From NCBI GenBank assembly GCA_000320605.2, contig KB445791.1, forward strand, positions 2,834,802 through 2,898,801: 64,000 nt of DNA, in the 5' to 3' direction. The position numbers and the translations under genes are program-made. How positions within the stretch are numbered: position 1 is the first letter of the stretch; the number at the start of each line of letters is the position of its first letter. The notes beneath the pieces were generated by a model that ran no database searches, was not told where the DNA came from, and was given only the letters and a program-made list of their open reading frames with translations. Below are positions 48,958 to 60,762 of this stretch, piece after piece. The DNA comes from Gelatoporia subvermispora B. Taxonomy: Eukaryota; Basidiomycota; Agaricomycetes; Polyporales; Gelatoporiaceae.

Positions 48958-50299
48958 TACTCAGTACCGAAGGCGCGTCCCAATGCCCCGGCTGCGTCGC
49001 TGACAAGTTGGCGGCCAACCTCCAGGACACTAGCAACGCTCAGGTTAGTATACAAATCAGCTACCTCGGATCGCAAAGACTCACCCTATATTCCAGTGAT
49101 GATGAGATCAGGATCTATCAGAGATTTGGTTATGAGCATAGAGAGACCAAGAACGCACCGTCCATAGCCATGATCGGGTGCGGAGCGCCCTTGTAGAGAT
49201 CGACGGTAACTTTAGCGCCAGCTTCCTCCAGCTTCTTGCCGTACGCGATGCCCTCATCCCTGAGGACGTCCAGCTCCGCCACACCGATCCACGCGTCGGG
49301 GGCCTTCTTGAACGATTCCTCGGGCGCGAAGATCGGCGAGTTGTCCCACGCTGTCCAGTCGTCCTTGTTTGGCAGGTAGTTGTCGCGGAACCAGAGCATC
49401 TTCTCGGGCACCAGCGAGACGGTGTTCGCGTTCTCCTTCCAGGAGGGGTATTTTTCGCCGTCGGGCATGGCGGTGTTGTCGACGACGGGCACGACGAGCA
49501 GCTGGAAGACGAGCGGGATGGGCGGTGAAGAGAGCGCGGCTTTGTGCGTCAGGATCGCCGCAAGGTTTGCTCCGCTGCGGAGCAGATATCAGAAGGGCGC
49601 GCTCAGAGTGACGGATGGAAGGCGCACCTGGAGGACCCGCCGACCGCGATTTTTTCGGGATTGATACCGAGTTCTTGCTTGCCTTGGTCGCGGACCCAGT
49701 GCAGCGTCTCTACGGCGTCATCTACCGCCGCAGGATACTTGTGTTCTGGGGCGAGACGGTAGTCTACGGACACTACGACGCAGCTTGCTCCTGGCGTACC
49801 GGCGCCATGCATGAGCGTCTGGACAATATGGAACCCACATACAGCACGCGCTTACGCTTGCACATATTCGTAGAAAAGGCGTTTTCGGTGGCGATATTTC
49901 CCAAGGTCCAACCGCCTTGATCGTGCATCTGTCATTCAGGGTCTTGCTAGACTACGAACTGTGGTGCTCACCTCCATGGAAATAGATGAGGACAGGCCAA
50001 CCCCCTTGTGGGCGTGGTCGCTCAGGGGTGAATACGCGCACAATGAAGTTGGTTAAGCGAAAGTCCCTGATGCTGCCCACTTGGAGTGGCTGGGAACCAC
50101 CGGGCACGGGCTGGCCGAGGCGGCACTTGGGGTTCCAGGGTAGCTCATGTATGGGACGGGTGTGGGCGATGTAGGCGTTGTGGTACGCAGCGTACTCGGG
50201 CAAGAGCCGGGGAGCGAGCTCAGGGTGGATGGGCTGGTGAACAGCACGTTCGGCGATGTCGTCGAGAGGCATTTGGCTAGACAAGGTCGGGGCGCTCAT
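48958..50299 (-). CDS. HSL-type alpha/beta hydrolase (esterase/lipase)
   Basis: A serine hydrolase of the hormone-sensitive-lipase family. The reverse-strand model starts [20 protein letters not shown]. The cap/N-terminal part has LRLTNF-type strands ([16 protein letters not shown]). The oxyanion motif HGGGW is assembled across an intron (LIYFHGG then GWTLGN). [20 protein letters not shown] is the family signature. The nucleophile elbow GGSSSGANLA spans the next intron. [20 protein letters not shown] holds the Asp region, followed by [12 protein letters not shown]. The catalytic His is in [12 protein letters not shown]. The C-terminus reads [16 protein letters not shown], ending at 48958. All catalytic residues are present. 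Fungal relatives act on small esters or lactones; the substrate here is unknown. Confidence 0.9.
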
Positions 50300-50316
50300 A
50301 GAACTAGAACGCGGGG

Positions 50317-50324
50317 TATATAAG
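50317..50324 (-). promoter_or_regulatory. TATA-like element before the hydrolase start
   Basis: On the reverse strand CTTATATA in a GC-rich setting, about 18-25 bp from the start codon at 50299. If used, the transcription start would lie very near or within the assumed first codons, so a slightly later start is possible. Confidence 0.35.
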
Positions 50325-50731
50325 GCGGTGTGCTGGTGATTATCTGGCGTTGTGCGGCGGACGCGCCTGGTTCTGATTGCTATACGAGGCGAAGGATATC
50401 AACACCTGGTGGCGCTGCCCCGGGTGCATAAGATCGGCCATCGGGCAGTGGTACTGTTCGCCCGAGGGTGGGTTTACTCTATTTGGGCCCTCGTGAGACA
50501 TACCATAATCTCACAAGGATGCCAGAGGACGCCGTGCAGCCGCCCTGCAGTCGCTCGCCGCTCGCACTGGTGCTCGTCTCCGCGGATAAGGGCCACTTAG
50601 ACGCCCGTAGGCAGGCGTAGGCACACCCGGCAAAGCGGCCCGGGAGCACGTGGACGAGAGCACACGGCTATCGCCACGATCGCGTTGTGCCGCTCGGTAA
50701 GCGCTCGCCACGCGATCCGAGAGTGGATGGG

Positions 50732-50739
50732 CCCGCACC
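50732..50739 (+). repeat. Left target-site duplication CCCGCACC
   Basis: The eight bases immediately outside the left terminal inverted repeat, identical to those at 51550-51557. Confidence 0.85.
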
Positions 50740-51549
50740 AGGACCCTGGGTTATCCCTAAATTGGTCCGATTCTGATCCGGACAGTTTTGACCAGGATGA
50801 GGTCCGGATGGTAATCCAGCCTCTGGATTGACACCCATCATTTGGTCCGGACGTGGAAATGGCCTGATCGGGCGCCTAATGGCGCGAAATTCCCCAACAT
50901 TTCCTGTTACTCTTTCCATCGAGCGAAATCTGCGTCTTGTGCATGGAAATGTACAAGGAAATGTCTGGCTTGGGATTCGAACCTATTACCTGAAGACACC
51001 AGAGGCATTTAGGCACGCCGCGCACACGTGAAGGTCGCGATTTGCTCCAGCTGCACTATACTGAGTACTGACCCCACAAACGGTCACGTCACTGTGGGTC
51101 AATTGTATTGTTAATTTGGCCAAAATAATGTCACGTAACGAAAAGACCGTCTGAAGGCGGATGACAGGACGTGATGGCCTCAAAATTGCCTACAATTGTG
51201 CTACACCATTTTCTGAAGCCCTGCGGGGCCAAATTTCTGATTAAACATCATAAAAAACATGAAGAATTCGTGAACCACACGGGTCATGGGGTCAAAATGT
51301 TAAGATTCCTACCCAATTGTTATGTCACACGCTCACACCCGATTGTTATAATTAAGGGGGGGTCAGTATGTCCGGACGTTGCACCTGGCATTGCCTCCCG
51401 ATACTATCCATGTTTTGTCCGGATTCTGACCTGGCCTGAACCCGGTTTTTGAGAGGTTTTGTCCGGATCCGACCTGGCCTTCAGGCCGTTTTTGGCCCCA
51501 TCAGGTCCGGACTGGGGCCCACCAAGCTGTAGGGATAATTCAGGGTCCT
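50740..51549. mobile_element. Non-autonomous hAT-type element (MITE, 810 bp)
   Basis: The ends are inverted repeats: AGGACCCTGGGTTATCCCTA at the left, and the reverse complement of the right end AGGACCCTGAATTATCCCTA (18 of 20 match). The element is flanked on both sides by the same 8 bp, CCCGCACC (50732-50739 and 51550-51557), the target duplication length of hAT transposons. The interior is more AT-rich than the neighbourhood, has no long reading frame, and carries six copies of GTCCGGA plus one ATCCGGA clustered near the two ends, like subterminal transposase-binding sites. Insertion point: about 100 bp before the ATG of the D-serine dehydratase-like gene. The perfect target duplication suggests a fairly recent insertion. 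Confidence 0.85.
50962..51022 (-). other. tRNA-Leu-like 3' half inside the hAT element
   Basis: On the reverse strand one reads CCTAAAT (an anticodon-loop-like TAA), CTCTGG, a variable-arm-like TGTCTTCAGGTAAT, the perfect pol III B box GGTTCGAATCC, and then GCCAGACA as an acceptor 3' strand. The matching 5' half (TGTCTGGC, A box) is absent, and the T-stem has mismatches. So this is a truncated, non-functional tRNA-derived piece, possibly the remains of a tRNA-derived SINE. Confidence 0.45.
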
Positions 51550-51557
51550 CCCGCACC
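51550..51557 (+). repeat. Right target-site duplication CCCGCACC
   Basis: The eight bases immediately outside the right terminal inverted repeat, identical to those at 50732-50739. Confidence 0.85.
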
Positions 51558-51651
51558 CAGTTCCGCTCCGCTGAACGCAATCCGATCCTCGACTCGCCTC
51601 TGCTACCGACTTCCAATAGCCTCAGTCTGTCCGGTCTACATACAACCGTCC

Positions 51652-53209
51652 ATGCCGCTCCAGCCGCAGCAGACTCGCACTCCCTACCATATCAGCGGCA
51701 GGGCCGATGAACAGGCCCTCGTCGACGAGTTCAAGGGCAAGCCGCTCACGGCCCTCAGAACCCCTGCCCTGATCATCGACCGTGCCATATTTGCACGGAA
51801 CTGTGCCCAGATGCACGAGCGAGCTAAATGCTGGGGTGCGAGTTTCCGCGCTCATGTCAAATCCCATAAAGTACGTCATGGAATATGACACCGTCGTTGC
51901 ACCAGCCCTGAAAATTGATTTGTAGACTGCTGAGGGTACGAGGCTGCAACTGTCCTCGAGCGCAGACACCACACATGCCATCGTCGTGTCGACTATAATG
52001 GAGGCGTGCGAGGTCCTCAGGGCTGGTCTACTAGTGGACGGAATGGTGAACGACGTGCGTATCTATCATTCACCGGTCAAGATAACAACCGTTGACCAAT
52101 GGCTGTATCACCGATAGATCCTCTACGGATTGCCGCTCGCTCTGAACAAAGTTGCAGACCTTTCGGCGCTATGGGACCAGTGTACACCGTTCAACTGCCA
52201 CTTCCGTGTCCTCATCGACCACCCGGAGCAAATCCGCTTCGTCGAGGCCTGGGAACAGCAGCGCGGATCGAAGCGTCGCTGGTCCGTCTTCATCAAGGTC
52301 GATTGCGGGTTGAAGTGCGCAACATCCTCCGTTGCTGACTTGACGATGAGTGACCGTGCTCGGCAGGCGCGCAGGGCTCCAGCCCGCCGACCCTATATTT
52401 GAAGAGCTTCTGCACAAAGCGCTCACGTCCACATTCATCTGCGTGTACGGCTTTTATACCCACGGCGGACACTCATACTCGGCGACCTCCCTGCCCTCCG
52501 CTACCGCCTTCCTCTCAAAAGAGCTTGACGCGGTCAACACCGCGGCAGGCCGGGCACTGCAGATCCTCGCGAGCTCGCCAGATGCGCAGGCGCACGAGAG
52601 CCCGTTCGTCCTGGCGATCGGGTCCACGCCCACGGCGCACGCGGTCACGCCGGAGGCGCGGGAGTTCCTGTCGAGTCTGAACGGGCGACTAGAGATACAT
52701 GCGGGTACGTAAACATGAACGACGTTCCGGCCGCTCCTGCTACATGCGTATCAGGTAATTATCCGCTGCTGGACCTCCAAATGCTGCACACGGGGCTCGT
52801 CGGCGCGGGGTCCGTCGCGCAGCGCGTGCTCGCGACGATCATCTCGTACTACCCCGGGCGCGGCGAGGACGGCACGGACGAGGCCATGTGCGACGCGGGC
52901 GCGATCGCGATGAGCAAGGAGACGGGCCCGATCGAGGGGTATGGGATGGTGGTGGACAAGCCGTGGCGCCTGAGCCGCATCTCGCAGGAGCACGGCATCC
53001 TGACGCAGACGCGGCTGTTCACGCGCGAGGAGATGGAGGGGAAGGAGGGCAAGGGCCCCCGCCTGAAGATTGGCGACAATGTGTCGATATTCTGCCAGCA
53101 CGCGTGTCTGACGCTGGCCAACTTCCCGTGGTACTATGTTGTAGATTCGGATGGCCCAGATGGAGCGAAGAATGTGTGTAGTGTATGGGTGCCGTGGAAA
53201 GGTTGGTAA
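51652..53209 (+). CDS. D-serine dehydratase-like / D-threonine aldolase-type PLP enzyme
   Basis: A fold-type III PLP enzyme with a Zn2+ site, related to yeast Dsd1 (D-serine to pyruvate and ammonia). It starts MPLQPQQTRTPYHISGR; LRTPALIIDRAIFARNCAQM begins the alanine-racemase-like barrel. The PLP lysine is in AHVKSHKTAEGTRLQL (intron after HK). VDCGGRAGLQPADP is read across an intron with a GTTGAA donor. FYTHGGHSY and AIGSTPTAHA follow, then EIHAGNYPLLDLQML. The C-terminal domain has CQHACLTLANFPWYYVVDSD, where the His-Cys pair is the zinc-ligand pair of Dsd1, and the protein ends VWVPWKGW. All expected key residues are present. A hAT element sits about 100 bp upstream, and its 3' end is duplicated at 56.5 kb. 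Confidence 0.88.
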
Positions 53210-53599
53210 AGGCTGGGGGCTGATTGACTGGTCTGCATGCGAGCAAGATCATATCTTATACACGATACCGCTCATGTCCAATACACCAGTTTTGCCTCTG
53301 TGCACCACCTACCGTGAAATTGAGAAACGAAGGATGAGTGAACTCGTAAAGTGGTTTTCGTGATCCAGAAGCTGGTGTATGCACTGCGGTCGAACTTGAG
53401 TGCATCTCCTGGCGTAAGTAAGTTGTACCGCGAGTCGCTGTGAGTGGGGTGGAATTGCCATATGCCGCTTTGAAGCGAGAAGCTTTCTTTCGAGCTCCTT
53501 CACGTCGCTTTCGCATTATTTATCGCCCGCGACTGACTCTTTGATGGGTGAACAAAGCTCTATCTGATGACATGTAAAGATGCGAACGGTGAGTGCAGG

Positions 53600-53763
53600 C
53601 CAAGAGTCTGGCGGATATTGTGAATGAAAAACAAGGTCGTCAAGATGGTATGACCGCCTGCGTACCCCACATGCCTTCGTCATTGGCGTTGACATGGAGG
53701 ACTGGCGATCGCTTCATCTGAGAGGCAAGTTTGGTAACAGATATACCAGGTGTAATTGTCATT
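53600..53763 (+). repeat. Diverged direct repeat, copy 1
   Basis: Shares ordered blocks with 53886-54049: GTCTGGCGGATATTGTGAATG against TTCTGGTGGAAATTGTGGATG; GGTCGTCAAGATGGTATGAC against CGTCGTCAAGTTGGAATGAC; then GCGATCGCTTCATC against ATGATCGCTTCTTC; and finally CAGGTGTAATTGTC against CAGGTACAATTGTC. Old duplication of non-coding or decayed coding sequence. Confidence 0.7.
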
Positions 53764-53885
53764 CGGGAGAGTGGTAAATCATGTCGCGGAACCAGACGGT
53801 ATGGACCCCTGAACTTCTTGTCCGATTGATAGTATTTGAATGAAGCCCAGGGAACACCACCGTTCCTCAGAAAGCCAGTTTCGAA

Positions 53886-54049
53886 ACTGAGATTCTGGTG
53901 GAAATTGTGGATGGAAGCAACGTCGTCAAGTTGGAATGACTATCTGTATGCCCCGTATACCTTCACAATCAGCTCAACCTCGAGGACTAATGATCGCTTC
54001 TTCCAGTGAAGGTAAGTATGATATCAGATGTGTCAGGTACAATTGTCCC
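53886..54049 (+). repeat. Diverged direct repeat, copy 2
   Basis: Second copy of the unit at 53600-53763, offset by about 286 bp, same orientation. No open frame runs through both copies. Confidence 0.7.
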
Positions 54050-54128
54050 CAAACTCCTCTGTTCTCCCGCGAGACCAGGCCGACGACGGACCCTGGGCAA
54101 GCGGCGGGCAATGAGACACTCGTAGCAT

Positions 54129-56160
54129 CTAGAGTTCGGTAATAGCTATGTTATCCCAAAAAAAAATAAAGGATGCCTGCCGGAGGCCTCCTACCACGAG
54201 GATGAATGCTAAAATCACCAGACATGCCACTACATAAACGGCAGGGAGTTTAATCGTATCTGGTATGAAGCAAATGCTAGACAATATCTGCAAGGGGAAC
54301 AGGAGGAGGGACCATAATGTGCAGGCTTGGGGGATACAGAAAGTGGCAGAGATAGGCCCAAACCCTAGTGTTTTGTCTTCGATTTGGCGAAGGTAAACAG
54401 CCTGCTCATTGACGTCAGATATATTATTCCGGGACAGGGCGCATTGCCTTACCACTATGGCAGCATCGAGGTTTTTGGCTTTGGCGTAGCGACGGAGAAG
54501 AATGGTTGCTGATAGTATTCCGCCCATCGTGAGGAGTATAGAAGCAAATGCTAAAAATCTCGGAAACGGGCCGATGGGGAAGAACAAGAACGCGGTATCA
54601 ATACTGGGAAACAGTAAGTTGTGTATGGTCGCACATTCGGCACATGGAATCTCACCTCAGTATCCTGACGTCCTGTATGATTGACCGCACATCGTGATCC
54701 ACATTGCAATGATCAGAGTTGAGTACATACGAGTTCCGCAGCACCTTGCCAGCGTTTTGTAATTTCTGTGATGAATGTGCGCCATTCGACCGCATAAACT
54801 ATGGTGTCCATATAGAGGAGCTCGAGCTCAACCTGGAGTCCCTTGTGGAGATGGAACACGAGAGCGGAGCAGATTTTCATGTAAAGATTAGCCTGTGCCA
54901 CAGGCTTCCTAGAAACCCCTCGGTCACGGCAAAGACGAACATGCTGCTCCCCGTAAAAGTGATCGCACTGATGACGAGCTAGATATGAGAGGTTTTAGCG
55001 TAACCATCTGCTAGAGCCGATCATGATCAACCTATCACAGCCCATATGTGTGCTAATGAATTCAACGATTAGGTCATACAATGGTTTGGAGAATAGTTCA
55101 CATCGCATGGCGTACCGAAAAGGCAAGTCATGTATTCAGTCACTTCGTCAGCTATATCGATCATCTATCAGAAAGAGTCGATTAGTAAAATGTAGAGAAC
55201 AGACGATCACAGTCGATGGCCTGGATAAAGTCTGCGCATTGTTGAGCGTTGTAAGGGAACGTCGAGGTCTTCGACGTCATTTGGTCTGTCAAGTGTGTAT
55301 CATTTGGCTGCCAGTTGTGTCTCAGGTTCTCCTCTCACCTGCGCGAGCATGGCGGAGAAGGTCAGCTAATCTTATCCTCAGATGCTTTGGGACAGACTTG
55401 TATGGGAAAAATTCCACATGTGTCCAGTAATGATTCTGTAGAATGTGCTCTGCGCGCCAGGTTCAATTGGCCATCAAATGTAACGAGGATCAGGATCGAC
55501 CTCACTCATGTGATAAGTAGAAGAAACCTCTGGTATACTTAGTGAGGCCATCTCGATATCTTGCAGCCAGAATTCGGTCTGAGCGTCATGGTCCACGAAG
55601 TAGTATCTGTATCCTCCGGCAGCTTTATCGAATCGGATGTATAGCTCTGCATTCCTAGGCAATTGGAACGACAGATCTTCGATCTGGGCTATGATATGGC
55701 GAATCCCTTTGTAGAGCTCCTCCTGCGTATCACTTTCTTCTACCATGGAGTCGGTGACTATACTGAAGGGATGCGATGCGATCACATAGTATGGAGATCC
55801 TTCGGGATTGATGTACATCTTCCACTGACTGGTATCCGTGGAAGACCTATGGCTGTTGTGTCGTAATCTCACAGACTGCCGGGGTGAATAAACGACTCAC
55901 CCCGACGCCCGTGTGGAACTGTGCGTTCCACCGTGGGTTTTCCGGAATTCAGTGCGGATACTGAGACGAACCTCGGTCAAAAGGATTTGGCGATCTCGGC
56001 GAATGAGATGTTTGACTCACGTGAATCCTGTGCTCGAATCATATCCTGGATTTTGTGTCGCAGTAGTGGGCCAAATGAGGATCTCAGAGTCAGGCAGCCG
56101 ATGCAGTAGCCGCCGTGGCTGATTGACAGGATCCGAACAAGGAATGAGACCTCTAGTCAT
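54129..56160 (-). CDS. Uncharacterised agaricomycete membrane protein with a WW-like N-terminal segment
   Basis: No function is known for this type of protein. Many short reverse-strand exons. The N-terminal part (start uncertain, perhaps at 56160) leads to SQWKMYINPEGSPYYV and LYIRFDKAAGGYRYYFVDHD, two aromatic strands like WW or related repeats. YWTHVEFFPYKSVPKHLRIR and STFPYNAQQCADFIQAIDCD follow. The C-terminal half has several membrane helices: ITFTGSSMFVFAVTEGFL, FLAFASILLTMGGILSATIL, ACTLWSLLLFPLQILSSICF and LPAVYVVACLVILAFILVVG, ending WDNIAITEL. Paralogues with this layout are common in agaricomycete genomes (from memory, not searched). It lies between the D-serine dehydratase gene and its duplicated fragment. 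Exon edges between 54.6 and 55.5 kb are approximate. Confidence 0.55.
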
Positions 56161-56523
56161 CTCTAGAGTGTTCTGCATGCTATATAACCTGGTGTAGCTG
56201 GATGGCCAGGGTGATATGTTCGTCTGACGGTGCGTCTCCTCTTATCTGCATGCCGCGACTTCTAGTTGTTGGCGAGGTCGCACATGTCAGGGCTGCGAAG
56301 ACAGCGAGATGGCAGAAGGGAATGGAATAAATAGTACGGGACGATTTCGATGATTTGGTGACTGTAATGAATCACCAGGCACAACTCTCAAGACAGCATG
56401 TATTGCCAAAATGTGACAGCTCAACAGTCCACTCGGGTCAGCTGTACGGGTACGATGATCCTAATCAAGCGCATTAACCGCATTAACACATCGGCGTCAC
56501 TCTGATATTTCGTCCTGACGAAC

Positions 56524-56998
56524 GTTCACGCACGAGGAGCTCCAGGGGGGAAAGACAAGGGGAAGGGAGAGAAGGGCTTCCGTCTGCAGGTGTTGATATT
56601 CTGCCAGTATGCGTTTCTGACGCTAGCGAACTTCCCGTGGTGCTATACTGTATGTTCGGATGAATGTTCAGATGGCCTGGATGGAGCGAAGAATGGATGC
56701 AGTATATGCTTGCGGCGAAAAGGTTGGTGCAGGGTGGGGAGCTGCGTCCCTCTGCTGCCATGATCAACCATTCAGCAGACGAGCTAGATTCTTCAGCATA
56801 TATAGCACCGGTCATGTCCAACACAGCCGGTTACCTTTATGCAGTACTTCGGATGAAATTAGAATAAACGGATGACGAGTGAATTCGTAGATTATTGTGA
56901 TTCTGAAGCCGGTGCACCGCAGTCGAATTTGAGTGTATCTTCTCCCATCTTCTCCGCGAGTGGGGTAGAATTGTCATCTGCGGCTCTGGAGTAAGAAG
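56524..56998 (+). pseudogene. Decayed duplicate of the 3' end of the D-serine dehydratase gene
   Basis: This segment matches 53019-53482 in order and orientation, including part of the last exon (TTCACGCACGAGGAG; GATATTCTGCCAGTATGCG; AACTTCCCGTGGTG) and about 270 bp of 3' flank (GGATGACGAGTGAATTCGTA against GGATGAGTGAACTCGTAA). The coding frame is broken, and the zinc-ligand pair His-Cys reads Tyr and Phe here. No start or upstream exons are present, so only the 3' end was copied. Confidence 0.85.
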
Positions 56999-57210
56999 TG
57001 TGCCTGGGGCGTCTGCGATGCCCAGAGCTCTCGGCGCGACGAGTTCGCGCGGAGCTGGGTGTCATCGCAGATCGCAATCACGTGCCTCCTCCTCGCAGCA
57101 GCGGCTGCAACTTCCAAGCACTGCGGCCCAACACCTTGCACTGCATCCCACCATCTATCCACAGCTGCTTTCTCCATATTCTCATCCGTGCACCCTGGGG
57201 AGCGACTATC

Positions 57211-58320
<1,110 letters not shown>

Positions 58321-58902
58321 TGGTCGTGCAGCATTTTTGTCCTCGCTTCTCGGTCTAGGCCGTCTGACGTCTTACCTTGCGTGAGTACCAGATATTTACT
58401 GCGTTTGTGCTCGATACTGATTGTTTCTAGCCTATTATGAACGACGCCACATGATATAACGATTCACTGGCCCGCCGTCTTCAGCCGCCTCGAAAGACAC
58501 AGTGCCTCACATGACCCATACCACACCACCACGGCTATACCACCCCACATTATGTCTCATACTTCCTACGCCTCCCCATGTACGGCCCCTCTCGGGTCTC
58601 ACCCTGTAGTATTTCTCATAATGCCTTTGCTTGGATGTATCGGAATATCTGTACCCTATGTCTTTCGGACTTTCGTCTTCATCCCATTCACGATAGATTT
58701 TTTACCCAGGCACATGCAGCGCTGACCGTTATTGCTGGGCTTCCTGCCTGAGACACACATGCAGCAGATTTAGACCCCACGAGAACAACCGAGCATCTCA
58801 TTGGGTTAGATCGGTATAGATGTACATATGTCAATAGGACTTCTTGAAACCTCATTCCCTCGACCACGCAGGGCTTCACCAGCTTCAGCACAAACGAGAC
58901 CA
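58321..58902. other. Convergent 3' intergenic region
   Basis: About 580 bp between the Rab4-type stop and the isochorismatase-family stop. It is pyrimidine-rich in part (ACCACACCACCACGGC). No coding exon or RNA gene is apparent. Confidence 0.45.
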
Positions 58903-60095
58903 TCACGAGTTCTGAGCAGCAGAGATAACCCTGCTGGAGTCAGTCAGAAAGCCGTATGACTGTGCCGATTCGGATCAGTTGACAGCGCTGGATCGAAGTG
59001 AGCCAACACGTACGTTGCCACTGTTATACAGGACATTCTCGAGACCACCAGTAGGAGAGGTAGTGGCGATGGCATCTGAGACCACAATGCAATCGTATCC
59101 TCGGAAGTACGCGTCAACAATGGTGCCAAGGACACACTACCAGGATGTTTCAGCATGATAAGAATGACTCCTTAGGGGCTCACATACCTGGTCTGCGTTC
59201 ACGCCTGCAAAGAACAAGGTTGTGATGCCGTTCTCTTGGAGATACAGATCGAGCGCGGTTTGATAGCCCCACAGACCGCTGATTCTATGGCGGAATGAGA
59301 TCTTCACGCAGGTTCTAGTGTGCTTCTGCGCTAACTTACCGGTTCTTATGGATCCAGACATCAGTGCCGAGTTCTTTGCCTTCTTCGTACAGCGCCTGAA
59401 GTGGGCCATACAGTGCGGAGTTGTATTCTCCGCGCATCAGAAGGCGTCCGAAGTCACCCGCAAGCTGCGCGCCGAAGCCGCCTTTCCCGCCTTTCATGAA
59501 GCCACGCACAAGTGACGGTGGGATCGTCGTGAGCTCGTGTTCTGTGAGACCCCAGTTACTGGGCCAAGGTGAAGTCAGATAGTGCCGGGCAGAAGCGGAA
59601 GCGAACATACACCCAGAGGGTCTTGATACCTTGTGTCCGCAGCGCAGGGACCATGTTCATGAGCGGCTCGACGCAACCCAGCCCTGTCGGGTGGCTCCTC
59701 AAGTCCGGATGCAGGAAGAAGCTAAAGACCGAGCATCAGACAACAGTCTGCAAGCTAACGGTTTGTCAAGAAACATACTTCTGCATGTCAATAACGATAA
59801 GCGCAGTGCGCTGCTTGGCCAGCCTGACTACCCTGTCTCCATCGACCGGGACTTCAAGCTGCGCGTCAATCTGCAGCGGGGGCACTGACGCAGCATCCGC
59901 CGCCTGGCTCTGTACGACATCGCCCTTCTCGAGGGGGCCTTGCTGCAAGTGGACAGTGCGGGAGACATCCACTAATCCCGACGGGTACTCAACCCAGAAG
60001 GATGCTGCATTCCCATACTCGACAGCAGAAGAGACGCGGGGCCGAGTAGTCATTCCGAGAATGGGTGTGTCGTAGATCGGCGCTGCGCTGGTCAT
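58903..60095 (-). CDS. Isochorismatase-family cysteine hydrolase
   Basis: A Rossmann-like hydrolase family acting on amides, carbamates or vinyl ethers. The reverse-strand model starts MTSAAPIYDTPILGMTTRP (60095). A leader of about 90 residues (EYGNAASFWVEYPSGLVDVS) precedes the core. ALIVIDMQNFFLHPDLRSHP, joined across an intron, gives the catalytic Asp. LRTQGIKTLWVNWGLTEHEL and GTDVWIHKNRISGLWG supply the Lys region. FFAGVNADQCVLGTIVDAYF carries the nucleophile Cys. YDCIVVSDAIATTSPTGGL and SYGFLTDSSRVISAAQNS end the protein after a terminal intron. The triad Asp-Lys-Cys is complete. Fungal members are often co-regulated with secondary metabolism, but no cluster is seen here. Confidence 0.88.
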
Positions 60096-60762
60096 GGACG
60101 GTCGGTACGCAGGTTGAGCAGGCTAGAGATACGCCGACGTCGGTGCGATAGACCCATTGTGTGGACGGCGCAGAGATAAGGCAAGGTACGTGTGCACACG
60201 CAAAATATAGATGAGCCTGCTGATAACGAGTAGGCATCAAGTGCTAAGATTCAGTCTCGCGTTCAGAGCCGGGAATAAACGCGTCACGTGATGTTGCGCG
60301 AGGGAACAGAACCCGTGCGCAAGGGAAACTGGACTGATATCAAGCAATCACAGGACCGGGAGTTAGGATGGGAGGGGAGCAGCTAGACTCGCTAGCCAGT
60401 CGGACGGACACGTCGTTCCCTCTGCCAGCGCTTCGAGGTCCTTCTCTATATGGTAACTTGCGAGGAGAGTCACTTCCTCAAATGGTTACTGAGTTTGAAA
60501 TGGGAAGACGCGCCCGTACCGACTGGGCAAATTGGACGCCATTTACCCCAGTTGAACCGTGGGAATCGGGACTTGGTGAAATCGCGTGCATCCTCTCTAG
60601 ACGAGACACAGCAAAATCCTCCTGGGCTGACATATGACCGCTCCAGCTGCCGTTAATTTACTAGGGACACTGTATTCACTCAATTTGTACCTGCTCCATG
60701 TATTTCTTGACCAGCAATACAATGTTTCGCAACAACCAAACCCGGTCTTTGTCCCTACGGTC
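60096..60762. other. Intergenic region upstream of the isochorismatase-family gene
   Basis: About 670 bp that hold the promoter of the isochorismatase-family gene and the 3' flank of the RecQ-like gene. A short forward open segment (60368-60637) has no recognisable domain and is not called. Confidence 0.4.

Noticed and set aside
50962..51022. Functional tRNA gene
   Set aside because: Only the 3' half is present; acceptor 5' strand and A box are missing and the T-stem has mismatches, so it is listed as a fragment.
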